Below are positions 1 to 5,526 of a stretch of DNA of 8,410 nucleotides, piece by piece; the first letter of the stretch is position 1; the number at the start of each line of letters is the position of its first letter. This DNA is from Rhodospirillaceae bacterium (GTDB lineage: Bacteria > Pseudomonadota > Alphaproteobacteria > Thalassobaculales > Thalassobaculaceae). The notes under the pieces are model-generated. The model saw only the letters and a program-made list of their open reading frames with translations, did not search any database and had not been told where the DNA came from. The position numbers and the translations under genes were made by a program. Location of the stretch: the NCBI GenBank assembly GCA_002701455.1, contig NZVJ01000029.1, positions 5,203 to 13,612 on the forward strand, written 5' to 3'.

Positions 1-2
1 CG

Positions 3-269
3 GAATATAGCCCTATTAAAATGATAGAGAAATTAGTACCAGGTAAAGCTAGTCTCCCTCCGCTTATAATAGGGGTAGGTGAAACAGAAGGCCCGGAATA
101 CCGTTGTCAAGCCAACGCCTTATTTGACGCGCTTAATGCTGCTAAACAACCTGCGGTAAAATTAATAGTAGAAGATGGAAATCATTTTACTGCATGCGAG
201 GCTTTTTGTGATCCTAACAGCTCATTATCTAATGAAATGCTCAAACTAATCTTTGCGCCAAGATTTTAA
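3..269 (+). CDS. alpha/beta-hydrolase, C-terminal fragment (esterase/arylformamidase-like)
   Basis: The reading frame is open from the left edge (codons E-Y-S-P-I-K before the first ATG at 21) and ends at TAA 267-269, so this is the last 88 residues of a longer gene. The pattern LPPLIIGVGETE, then a Y-R-x-Q-A helix with ALNAAKQP, then VEDGNHFTA is typical of the last part of alpha/beta-hydrolases. There, a strand is followed by the acid region, and the His in GNHF is the catalytic-triad histidine. The closest shape I recognise is the BD-FAE/arylformamidase type of carboxyl-ester or amide hydrolase, but the nucleophile elbow (GxSxG) lies outside the window, so the substrate cannot be named. 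The ATG at 21 is probably internal, because the fold needs much more N-terminal sequence. The next gene starts 20 bases later on the same strand, suggesting co-transcription. Confidence 0.72.
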   Translation, partial: EYSPIKMIEKLVPGKASLPPLIIGVGETEGPEYRCQANALFDALNAAKQPAVKLIVEDGNHFTACEAFCDPNSSLSNEMLKLIFAPRF

Positions 270-289
270 ATTTTTAAAAGGTTGTAAGT

Positions 290-589
290 ATGTTTTTAGC
301 TTCAGTAGGCGAGACCGTAATTGCTAAATCTAAAAATTGTATGATTATTGAAAATAGTATCTATTTTCCTAGAGAAGATGTCTTTACAGAATACCTAACC
401 CAAACTGAAACTGTAACCCGGTGTCCTTGGAAAGGTGTAGCAACTTATTTCAATATTAAAACATTGGAAAATCACCTTCAAGATGGAGCGTGGAGCTATC
501 TTAGGCCAAAGTCAAAAGCGAGAAGAATCAGAGGACATATAGCCTTTTGGAAAGAAGTTGAGGTTAAAGAGCTGTGCGCTGATCAATAA
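290..589 (+). CDS. DUF427 family protein
   Basis: A complete 99-residue protein. It carries the family signature: an IYFPREDV segment (about residues 24-31), then a T-x-T-x-CPWKG-x-A-x-YF block (about 41-54), then a tryptophan-rich stretch AWSYLRPK and a final IAFWKEVEV strand. This matches the small beta-rich DUF427 (PF04248, NTP_transf_9) fold, usually about 90-120 residues, so the gene appears full length. The biochemical function of the family is not firmly established, and I do not assign one. The ATG at 290 has an AAAAGG ribosome-binding site 8 bases upstream. It lies 20 bases after the hydrolase stop and is probably in the same operon. A 44-base gap separates it from the response regulator. 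Confidence 0.8.
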   Translation: MFLASVGETVIAKSKNCMIIENSIYFPREDVFTEYLTQTETVTRCPWKGVATYFNIKTLENHLQDGAWSYLRPKSKARRIRGHIAFWKEVEVKELCADQ

Positions 590-633
590 AACACCCAATT
601 AGTATCCGAGAAAGCGTTTAAAAGAGGTGATAG

Positions 634-1314
634 ATGAAGCGGCTTCTGCTGGTTGATAGTGATGATGAAAGTGTATCGGCTTTGATAGTGCAATTAGAGT
701 TTGATAGGGAATATATCGTTGAAAGCGTGGCGGGATATGAAGAGTTAGCGAAAATCACAAAAGAAAAAAAGATTTTTGATCTTATTTTAGTGAATATACA
801 AAACAATGCATATAGAGTTGGAGAAATACGTAAAATTAAGGATCATTTCGTTAGAGTTGGCTTAATTGCTTTAGTTCCAAAAGATTATCATTTTGAAGGC
901 GTTTTACCCAAGTTAGATCACTACAACGAAATTCTATCAAAGCCAATTAAGGTTTCAGATTTGTTGGCATCCATATCGCGCAACGCCACTTTAAAAAAAC
1001 ATGATGACCAAGACCTTAAGATAGCAAATTACTTTTTTCGGCCAGACGAAAAAATTTTAATAGATATAGAAACTAAAGATAGAATTCGGTTGACGGAAAA
1101 AGAAACCGATATTTTGAGGCAACTTCATCGGGCAGATCAAAACGAACTATCAAGAAGAGAATTACTCAGGGATATTTGGGGATATAAAGAAGGAATTTAC
1201 TCACATACCTTAGAGACCCATATCTATCGGCTTAGGAAAAAAATCGAAAAAAATCCCTCAGACGCAACGATTTTGATTACAACAGAAAGTGGCTATCGGT
1301 TGACTTTGTGTTAA
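634..1314 (+). CDS. OmpR-family response regulator with non-canonical receiver
   Basis: A 226-residue two-domain regulator. Residues 1-115 look like a receiver domain: LLLVDSDDE supplies the acidic pocket (D8, D10, D11) and SKP near residue 100 supplies the conserved lysine. The phospho-acceptor position reads LILVNIQ, so the usual aspartate is asparagine (N54). The segment after it lacks the usual P-x-x-x-G. Residues about 130-226 are a winged helix-turn-helix of OmpR/PhoB type, with RLTEKETDILRQL, the ELLRDIWGY helix, the TLETHIYRLRKKIE recognition helix and the ESGYRL wing. It probably binds DNA, but control by phosphorylation from a histidine kinase is doubtful. No kinase lies in the window. 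AGAGG (623-627) precedes the ATG by 6 bases. The MBL hydrolase follows after a short gap and could be a target or operon partner. Confidence 0.88.
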   Translation: MKRLLLVDSDDESVSALIVQLEFDREYIVESVAGYEELAKITKEKKIFDLILVNIQNNAYRVGEIRKIKDHFVRVGLIALVPKDYHFEGVLPKLDHYNEILSKPIKVSDLLASISRNATLKKHDDQDLKIANYFFRPDEKILIDIETKDRIRLTEKETDILRQLHRADQNELSRRELLRDIWGYKEGIYSHTLETHIYRLRKKIEKNPSDATILITTESGYRLTLC

Positions 1315-1390
1315 GGGTGATCTTTAGATAATATTGTGAAGCAGAAACAAAGTGTCCAGAAAGCCAGCGAGCTTGATCGGAAGGGGAAAA

Positions 1391-1394
1391 GAGG
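1391..1394 (+). promoter_or_regulatory. ribosome-binding site deciding the MBL hydrolase start
   Basis: GAGG within AAAAGAGG sits 8 bases before the in-frame TTG at 1403. No comparable Shine-Dalgarno sequence precedes the upstream GTG at 1352. The match favours the TTG start and a 277-residue protein. Confidence 0.5.
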
Positions 1395-1402
1395 TTGCGA
1401 TC

Positions 1403-2236
1403 TTGAATAGAGAGGCAAAATTTACCGTAAAGTTTTGGGGCGTGCGAGGTAGTATACCATGCCCTGGTTTGGCCTATCATCGCTATGGTGGAAATACCCC
1501 CTGCGTTGAGATGAGTTGCGGTGACAAGACATTGATATTTGATGCCGGCACAGGGCTTCGCTCACTTGGCCAGGAATTAGTGAAAAAGGGAAAAATAGAG
1601 GCAGAGATTTTTTTCAGCCACGCTCATCTGGACCATATTATTGGCTTTCCATTTTTCGCACCTGCGTTTCATCCAAAAAATAAGTTCAAAATTTGGTCAG
1701 CTGTTTTTGATCAGCAAATACCAATTAAGGAAGTTTTCAAAAAACTTACTTCTTCGCCAATGTTCCCGGTTTCCTTCGAAATATTTAATGCCCAGTTCGA
1801 TTTTTTAACATTCAAGCCCGGCGATGAAATCGATGTTGATGAGAAAATTAGCTTATCTACGGTTGAATTAAATCATCCGCAGGGCGCAGTAGGTTACAGA
1901 GTGAATTTTGCCGGAAAGTCAGTTTGCTATATTACTGATACTGAACATAAACCGGGCATTATAGACCAAAATATAAAAAGCCTTGTGAGTGGAGCCGATG
2001 TTGTAATATATGACGCATGTTTTACTGACGAAAACTACGCAAATTATACTGGCTGGGGTCATTCCACGTGGCAGGAAGGTGTAAAGTTATGTGATGCAGC
2101 TTCGGTAAAAAAACTTATCATTTTTCACCATGACCCTGGGAACGATGACTCCGCGATGGATATTATTTCTAAAAATGTTGGAAAAGCGAGGCCTGGATCG
2201 TTGGTTGCAATGGAGGGCATGGAGCTCGAAGTATAG
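1403..2236 (+). CDS. MBL-fold metallo-hydrolase (Lactamase_B_2/RNase Z-like group)
   Basis: A metallo-beta-lactamase-fold hydrolase, presumably binding two metal ions in the cytoplasm (no signal peptide). Numbered from TTG 1403 (277 residues), it opens with KFWGVRGSIPCPG and YGGNT, typical of this subgroup. Next come LIFDAGTG (strand before the metal site) and the metal motif HAHLDH at 73-78 (H73, H75, D77, H78). Further metal-ligand candidates are H158 (in LNHPQG), D179 (in TDTEH) and the FHHDP histidines (242-243). Relatives act on phosphodiester or cyclic nucleotide-type bonds; the substrate here cannot be read from sequence. The frame extends upstream to a GTG at 1352, but that start has no ribosome-binding site and would add 17 residues not expected in the family. 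A TTGACT -35-like hexamer at 1300 could give it its own promoter, though the -10 is poor. Confidence 0.85.
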   Translation: MNREAKFTVKFWGVRGSIPCPGLAYHRYGGNTPCVEMSCGDKTLIFDAGTGLRSLGQELVKKGKIEAEIFFSHAHLDHIIGFPFFAPAFHPKNKFKIWSAVFDQQIPIKEVFKKLTSSPMFPVSFEIFNAQFDFLTFKPGDEIDVDEKISLSTVELNHPQGAVGYRVNFAGKSVCYITDTEHKPGIIDQNIKSLVSGADVVIYDACFTDENYANYTGWGHSTWQEGVKLCDAASVKKLIIFHHDPGNDDSAMDIISKNVGKARPGSLVAMEGMELEV

Positions 2237-2273
2237 TTTTTAATTGCTATCTAACAAAAATGGGCTTCCTCTA

Positions 2274-3128
2274 ATGAGCGCAAAACGATTAGCTTATGGC
2301 CTTCTAACTATCTTAAGAATAAAGGATATGGGCTTCTTCATACCTCATAGATATGCCTCCCAACTGGATAGACGTAACGATACAGCGCCTTGGATTTATA
2401 AGTGGTTTTCGGAAAAAAAAACAGAAACCTTCCTATCTACTCTTAAGCTGGTCTCTGGCTTTGAACAAGATTTAAAAAAAATCGATTGTCACTCAGTAGG
2501 CAAAAATCAGCCACGATGGTATCAAGATTGGTTTCCTGGACTTGATGCCGCGGTAGCTTATAGTCTTGTTAGATCCAGAAAACCCAGAAATATTTTGGAG
2601 ATAGGTTCTGGCCACTCAACACGATTTTTATTGCGGGCAATTAAGGACGGCAACTTAGACACATTATTGACGTGCGTAGATCCGGCGCCTAGGGCCTCGT
2701 TTTTCTCTGAAAAAATAAATTTCCTCAGACAGCCGATTCAGTCTGTAAATCATAAGCAATTACCTAAATTAAACCCCGGTGATCTTTTAATAATAGATTC
2801 AAGTCACGTAGCTGTATCAGGGAGCGATGTCGACATAATTGTAAATCAAATTTTACCTTATCTCCCGGAAGGTGTTTTAGTTCACTTTCATGACATATTT
2901 CTTCCGGATCAATATCCCCCTGGTTGGGAATGGAGAGAATATAATGAGCAGCTGGTGGTGTCATCTTTACTGCTAGGAGGCCGATTCGAGCCAGTATTTT
3001 CTAGTTATTTTGTGCGACGTTACTTAAAACAATCAATTGAAAAACATAATCTATTTTGGATACCTCTGATGCCAAAGGCTTTTGAAACAAGCTTATGGAT
3101 TGAGACCAAGGATAAGAAGCGATATTGA
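2274..3128 (+). CDS. class I SAM-dependent methyltransferase-like protein (Methyltransf_24 type)
   Basis: A 284-residue protein from ATG 2274. A Rossmann methyltransferase core is recognisable: motif I ILEIGSGHSTRFLL (residues about 107-120), an acidic strand end at LTCVDPAP (about 132-138), LLIIDSSH (about 171-178) and VHFHDIFLP (about 203-211). This DSSH/HDIF layout resembles the Methyltransf_24 (PF13578) class, often found near surface polysaccharide or glycosyl genes. The acceptor substrate is unknown. The N-terminus has GFFIPHRYA, which I recall as recurrent in alphaproteobacterial members. The frame could start at TTG 2244, 10 codons upstream, but neither start has a strong ribosome-binding site and ATG is preferred. 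It begins 37 bases after the MBL gene on the same strand and stops 4 bases before the encoded CCA end of a convergent tRNA, leaving no room for a terminator. Confidence 0.78.
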   Translation: MSAKRLAYGLLTILRIKDMGFFIPHRYASQLDRRNDTAPWIYKWFSEKKTETFLSTLKLVSGFEQDLKKIDCHSVGKNQPRWYQDWFPGLDAAVAYSLVRSRKPRNILEIGSGHSTRFLLRAIKDGNLDTLLTCVDPAPRASFFSEKINFLRQPIQSVNHKQLPKLNPGDLLIIDSSHVAVSGSDVDIIVNQILPYLPEGVLVHFHDIFLPDQYPPGWEWREYNEQLVVSSLLLGGRFEPVFSSYFVRRYLKQSIEKHNLFWIPLMPKAFETSLWIETKDKKRY

Positions 3129-3132
3129 GTGT

Positions 3133-3207
3133 TGGCTGGGGCGGCAGGAGTCGAACCTGCGGTCGCGGGATCAAAACCCGCTGCCTTAACCACTTGGCCA
3201 CGCCCCA
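3133..3207 (-). tRNA. tRNA-Gln (anticodon TTG)
   Basis: Read on the minus strand, the 5' end TGGGGCG (3207-3201) pairs over 7 bases with CGCCCCA, followed by discriminator G (3136) and an encoded CCA (3135-3133). The D-arm is GGCC...GGC. The anticodon stem GCGGG/CCCGC encloses loop TTTTGAT, giving anticodon TTG, which reads CAA/CAG glutamine codons. The T-arm is GCAGG-TTCGACT-CCTGC. All arms pair cleanly, so it should be functional. A possible weak -10 (TAATAT) lies about 20 bases upstream on the minus strand, without a convincing -35. Confidence 0.96.
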
Positions 3208-3265
3208 ACAAAACAAGTTCAGATATTAAGACTACGAAACCAAAATAATAACGTAAAGGTAGAGC

Positions 3266-3295
3266 TTAACAAACTAACCACTGGTGCGATATAAT
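3266..3295 (+). promoter_or_regulatory. sigma70-type promoter for the 122-residue PodJ-module gene
   Basis: TTAACA at 3266-3271 (5 of 6 to TTGACA) is followed after 18 bases by a perfect TATAAT at 3290-3295. Transcription would start near 3301-3303, right at the ribosome-binding site, giving a very short leader. Confidence 0.6.
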
Positions 3296-3301
3296 ATTGT
3301 T

Positions 3302-3307
3302 AGGAGG
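3302..3307 (+). promoter_or_regulatory. strong ribosome-binding site fixing the start at ATG 3315
   Basis: A perfect AGGAGG lies 7 bases before ATG 3315. It excludes the in-frame TTG at 3297, which lies upstream of this site and has no signal of its own. Confidence 0.85.
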
Positions 3308-3314
3308 CTTGTCA

Positions 3315-3683
3315 ATGGCGAAACGTGTTAAGAATGTAAATTTCCCTTGGAGTATAAAAGGAGTGTCCACTGAAGCTCGTGATTTTGCGAAGACAGCTGC
3401 TTCCAAAAACGGGCTTACTATGGGTGATTGGTTGACCAAAGTTATTAGGGATGACATGCATGAAGCCAAAAGAAATGGTGAGGTTGATAATAAACAGGTC
3501 GCTGGTTCCGACGGTGATAAAACAAGTCCTGCAGTCCCGCATCTTAACAACGACAGTGTAATAAAAAAACTTGGTGAGACAGAAGAACGCGTCTTAGAGG
3601 CGATCAAGCCATTGAGCAAAATTTTGATGCAATTATCTCTGAGGTTAGAAGCATTGGAGAGCCGTCAGGAAGCAGATAGTTGA
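3315..3683 (+). CDS. small PodJ/SEL1-type N-terminal module protein
   Basis: A 122-residue soluble protein. Residues 11-44 carry PWSIKGVS...R..A...A...GLTMGDWLTKVI, resembling the short helical segment at the extreme N-terminus of alphaproteobacterial PodJ/SEL1-repeat polarity proteins. A polar linker follows (about 50-80). The C-terminal part (about 81-119) is a likely amphipathic or coiled-coil helix with E-x-x-ERVLEAIKPL...LSLRLEALE. Both blocks align with the next gene downstream, so the two are paralogues, but this one lacks a membrane segment and SEL1 repeats. No known small protein of this exact form comes to mind. It could pair with, compete with or regulate the long paralogue through the shared helices; that is inference. 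It has its own near-consensus promoter and perfect ribosome-binding site, and a G+C-rich inverted repeat follows the stop. Confidence 0.75.
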   Translation: MAKRVKNVNFPWSIKGVSTEARDFAKTAASKNGLTMGDWLTKVIRDDMHEAKRNGEVDNKQVAGSDGDKTSPAVPHLNNDSVIKKLGETEERVLEAIKPLSKILMQLSLRLEALESRQEADS

Positions 3684-3688
3684 TTGAA

Positions 3689-3712
3689 TCGCGGCTTATT
3701 ATAAAGCGGCGA
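3689..3712 (+). other. inverted repeat after the small module gene
   Basis: TCGCGGCTT and AAGCGGCGA form a hairpin of eight pairs with one internal G-G mismatch around a six-base loop (ATTATA). It starts 5 bases after the TGA at 3681-3683. No T-run follows, so it is not a classical intrinsic terminator. It may stabilise the mRNA 3' end or reduce read-through into the next promoter. Confidence 0.4.
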
Positions 3713-3761
3713 ATGATATTTGGCAGATAATCAATCGTTAAACAGATAAGGCAACGGGCTA

Positions 3762-3790
3762 TTAACAAGTGGTTTATTTCTTAATATACT
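3762..3790 (+). promoter_or_regulatory. sigma70-type promoter for the long PodJ/SEL1-like gene
   Basis: TTAACA at 3762-3767, a 17-base spacer and TATACT at 3785-3790 give 5/6 and 5/6 matches at ideal spacing. Transcription would begin near 3797, about 28 bases before ATG 3825. The -35 is also part of TTAA-N7-TTTA (3762-3776), one mismatch from the TTAA-N7-TTAA pattern bound by the alphaproteobacterial cell-cycle regulator CtrA. Confidence 0.6.
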
Positions 3791-3824
3791 TATAACCTAC
3801 TAGTAGTTGATATTTGGAAGATGG

Positions 3825-4874
3825 ATGACCCAGGCATTAACTCCATGGAGCGTTAAGGGAATCGACAAAGAAACCCGTGAGATCGCACGAAAGAAAGCTA
3901 AAGAGGCCGGACTTCCTATAGGAACCTGGATTAATAAGAAAATTCTAGCCCAAACTGACTCTTGCACCCTGAATAAAGAGCCACCGAGTTTGCAAGAACA
4001 AAATACCAATGAGCCAGCGGGACACATTAAGCAAAAAAGCATTGATTTGAGGCAACTAGATAAGGCATTAGATGAATACGATAATCGCCTTGAAAAAGAG
4101 TTACGTCCCATAATATACGGGCTTAACGAGCTAGCTTTACGATTAGTTGCGAGTGAAGCACTGAAATCAAAGGGAAAATTATCATCCAAGAAGCCGGAGC
4201 CAATGGCGATCCCGCAAAATGAACCGTTATATGAGGAAATATATAATGAGGACCCGGAAAATATAGAAAGTCGCACTTCGCAGGAGCGACCGATCCCGGA
4301 GCCACCCTCTTTTGACCTTCAAGAACCAGAAGAAGAATTGTTTCCTGAGCCGGTGCAAAAAGTCTACTCGAATGAGGAAGCTGCATCCAGCGAAAAGGTA
4401 TTGGATGAAAAACAAACGGATTCACCCGCAACAAAAATTAGAAAAAAAAGCATCAACCGTTGGTTAATATCTATCTTGCTTTTGATTGTTTTAGGCGTCG
4501 GATTAACCGTGACTGCTCTCATGTTTCCGACACATACTAAGAGTTTCTTTTCAAAATACAGTAGTGGTGTAATCGCGAATATAACTTCCGTCTCGAAAAC
4601 GGTTGAGGGAGCCTTTGAACAAGTCGATCACCTGCTGACCAAAACATTGCTCAAGTTTATAGGATTGAAAGAGGATCCAAATCCATCCTCAAAAAATAGA
4701 GATGGTGATACAGAATTAAAGAAAACCTATTTATCGACGGCTAATAAAAATAAGCGGATTGAAAAAATTGAAAGATCTTCGGATAAAAAAGCGTTTCGCA
4801 AATCGTCTTCTAATTTAAACGCAGAAAGTGCGTATCGGAATTTTGAAAAAAAAAAGATTATGGGTCGAATCTAA
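3825..4874 (+). CDS. PodJ/SEL1-like membrane protein, frame-0 part (frameshifted gene, 5' segment)
   Basis: Frame 0 gives 349 residues. Residues 7-40 hold TPWSVKGIDKETREIA...AGLPIGTWINKKIL, the same N-terminal module as the upstream gene. Residues about 75-112 hold a second shared helix (DEYDNRLEKELRPI...LALRLVASE). Residues about 125-200 are acidic and proline-rich, likely disordered. Basic residues then precede one membrane segment at about 213-234 (WLISILLLIVLGVGLTVTAL). A basic, Ser/Lys-rich tail runs to about residue 340. This layout (module, helices, disordered acidic linker, single membrane pass, then SEL1 repeats) matches the general plan of PodJ-like polar organisers, putting the N-terminus in the cytoplasm and the repeats in the periplasm. 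The repeats are missing here because frame 0 stops at 4872-4874, just after an A10 run; they continue in the -1 frame. ATG 3825 has GGAAG 4 bases upstream and is preferred to TTG 3807. Confidence 0.78.
   Translation: MTQALTPWSVKGIDKETREIARKKAKEAGLPIGTWINKKILAQTDSCTLNKEPPSLQEQNTNEPAGHIKQKSIDLRQLDKALDEYDNRLEKELRPIIYGLNELALRLVASEALKSKGKLSSKKPEPMAIPQNEPLYEEIYNEDPENIESRTSQERPIPEPPSFDLQEPEEELFPEPVQKVYSNEEAASSEKVLDEKQTDSPATKIRKKSINRWLISILLLIVLGVGLTVTALMFPTHTKSFFSKYSSGVIANITSVSKTVEGAFEQVDHLLTKTLLKFIGLKEDPNPSSKNRDGDTELKKTYLSTANKNKRIEKIERSSDKKAFRKSSSNLNAESAYRNFEKKKIMGRI
4846..4855 (+). other. A10 homopolymer / A-AAA-AAG slippery site
   Basis: Ten consecutive A, followed by G, are read in frame 0 as GAA-AAA-AAA-AAG. 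Positions 4850-4856 therefore form A-AAA-AAG in the correct phase, the heptamer used in E. coli dnaX for -1 ribosomal frameshifting. The -1 frame is closed by TGA at 4844 just before the run, and frame 0 closes at 4872. The two frames overlap only in this short window. A 5-bp hairpin (4819-4823 with 4829-4833) lies just upstream. Confidence 0.6.
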
Positions 4875-5422
4875 TCCCTAGACAGGAGACGCGAAACCTA
4901 CACAGATCTTATTTTCCGAGAAAAGAAGAACGAGCTACTTCAGACACAAATTTCACAGAAGAGAATTTACTGAAAAATGCTAATAAAGGAGACCCAAAAG
5001 CGCAGTACCATTTGGGTTTAATGGCTTTAAAATCGTCAAAAAAGGAAGATCTTGGCAGAGCATTAAATTGGTTTAAATTGTCAGCTATCCAAGAGTTTCC
5101 TCCGGCCCAATACAGCCTGGGTGTTTTCTATGATAAGGGCTTGGGTGTATTAAAAAATAAATCGAAGGCTTTGCTTTGGTACTATGCTGCGGCAAAAAAT
5201 AACTTCGCCAAAGCTCAATATAATCTGGGTGTTTTTTTTCTTAAAGGAGTAGGGACATCACAAAACTTAAAAGAAGCAAACATATGGTTTTCGAAAGCAG
5301 CAGAACAGGGTGTTAGAGAGGCAACTGAAAACCTGCTAATACTATCCAGGGTTAAAGGTGAGAGTGCAGAGGCGCTAAGTAAATTTGAGTTCCAAAATGT
5401 ACTAGGCTTTGCGGGGGACTGA
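4847..5422 (+). CDS. SEL1-repeat C-terminal segment in the -1 frame (3' part of the same gene)
   Basis: This open frame runs without a stop from 4847 to TGA 5420-5422. Joined at A-AAA-AAG it adds 188 residues after residue 344, giving a 532-residue fusion. After a polar stretch of about 40 residues come about three SEL1 repeats: GDPKAQYHLGLMAL...DLGRALNWFKLSA, then PPAQYSLGVFYDKGLGV...KALLWYYAAA, then AKAQYNLGVFFLKGVGT...EANIWFSKAAEQG. SEL1 repeats are alpha-helical hairpins that bind proteins, and in PodJ/ExoR-type proteins they act in the periplasm. No independent start is credible. The first candidate, TTG 5012, lies inside the first repeat with no well-placed ribosome-binding site. The purine-rich AAAGGAG near 4985 has no start codon at the right distance. 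I treat it as the continuation of the preceding gene, expressed by frameshifting or separated by a mutation or sequence error. Confidence 0.75.
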   Translation, partial: KKKDYGSNLIPRQETRNLHRSYFPRKEERATSDTNFTEENLLKNANKGDPKAQYHLGLMALKSSKKEDLGRALNWFKLSAIQEFPPAQYSLGVFYDKGLGVLKNKSKALLWYYAAAKNNFAKAQYNLGVFFLKGVGTSQNLKEANIWFSKAAEQGVREATENLLILSRVKGESAEALSKFEFQNVLGFAGD

Positions 5423-5526
5423 GCGAATGACTTTTCCATAAAAAATCATAATTTTTGTCCTAACAACACTTTTTTATATAGAGAAACTCTGTTTGCTTTC
5501 TAGCAATATTTCTTCATGGTTATATT

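Noticed and set aside
3001..3216. Minus-strand open frames over the tRNA
   Set aside because: They run through tRNA-Gln and the methyltransferase 3' end; the translations show no domain.
3800..4434. Minus-strand frames opposite the PodJ/SEL1-like gene
   Set aside because: They are antisense to a gene with clear domain homology, a promoter and a ribosome-binding site; their sequences look like reverse-strand translation.
5012..5422. Independent 136-residue SEL1 protein starting at TTG 5012
   Set aside because: The start would cut into the first SEL1 repeat, there is no well-placed ribosome-binding site, and the frame is open and repeat-like well upstream to 4847.
5441..5490. Possible bidirectional terminator between the SEL1 segment and ispE
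   Set aside because: The two inverted repeats are an A/T-only 6-bp stem (5441-5446 with 5451-5456) and a 4-bp AGAG/CTCT stem (5480-5490). Neither has a GC-rich stem followed by a T-run, so termination is not supported.
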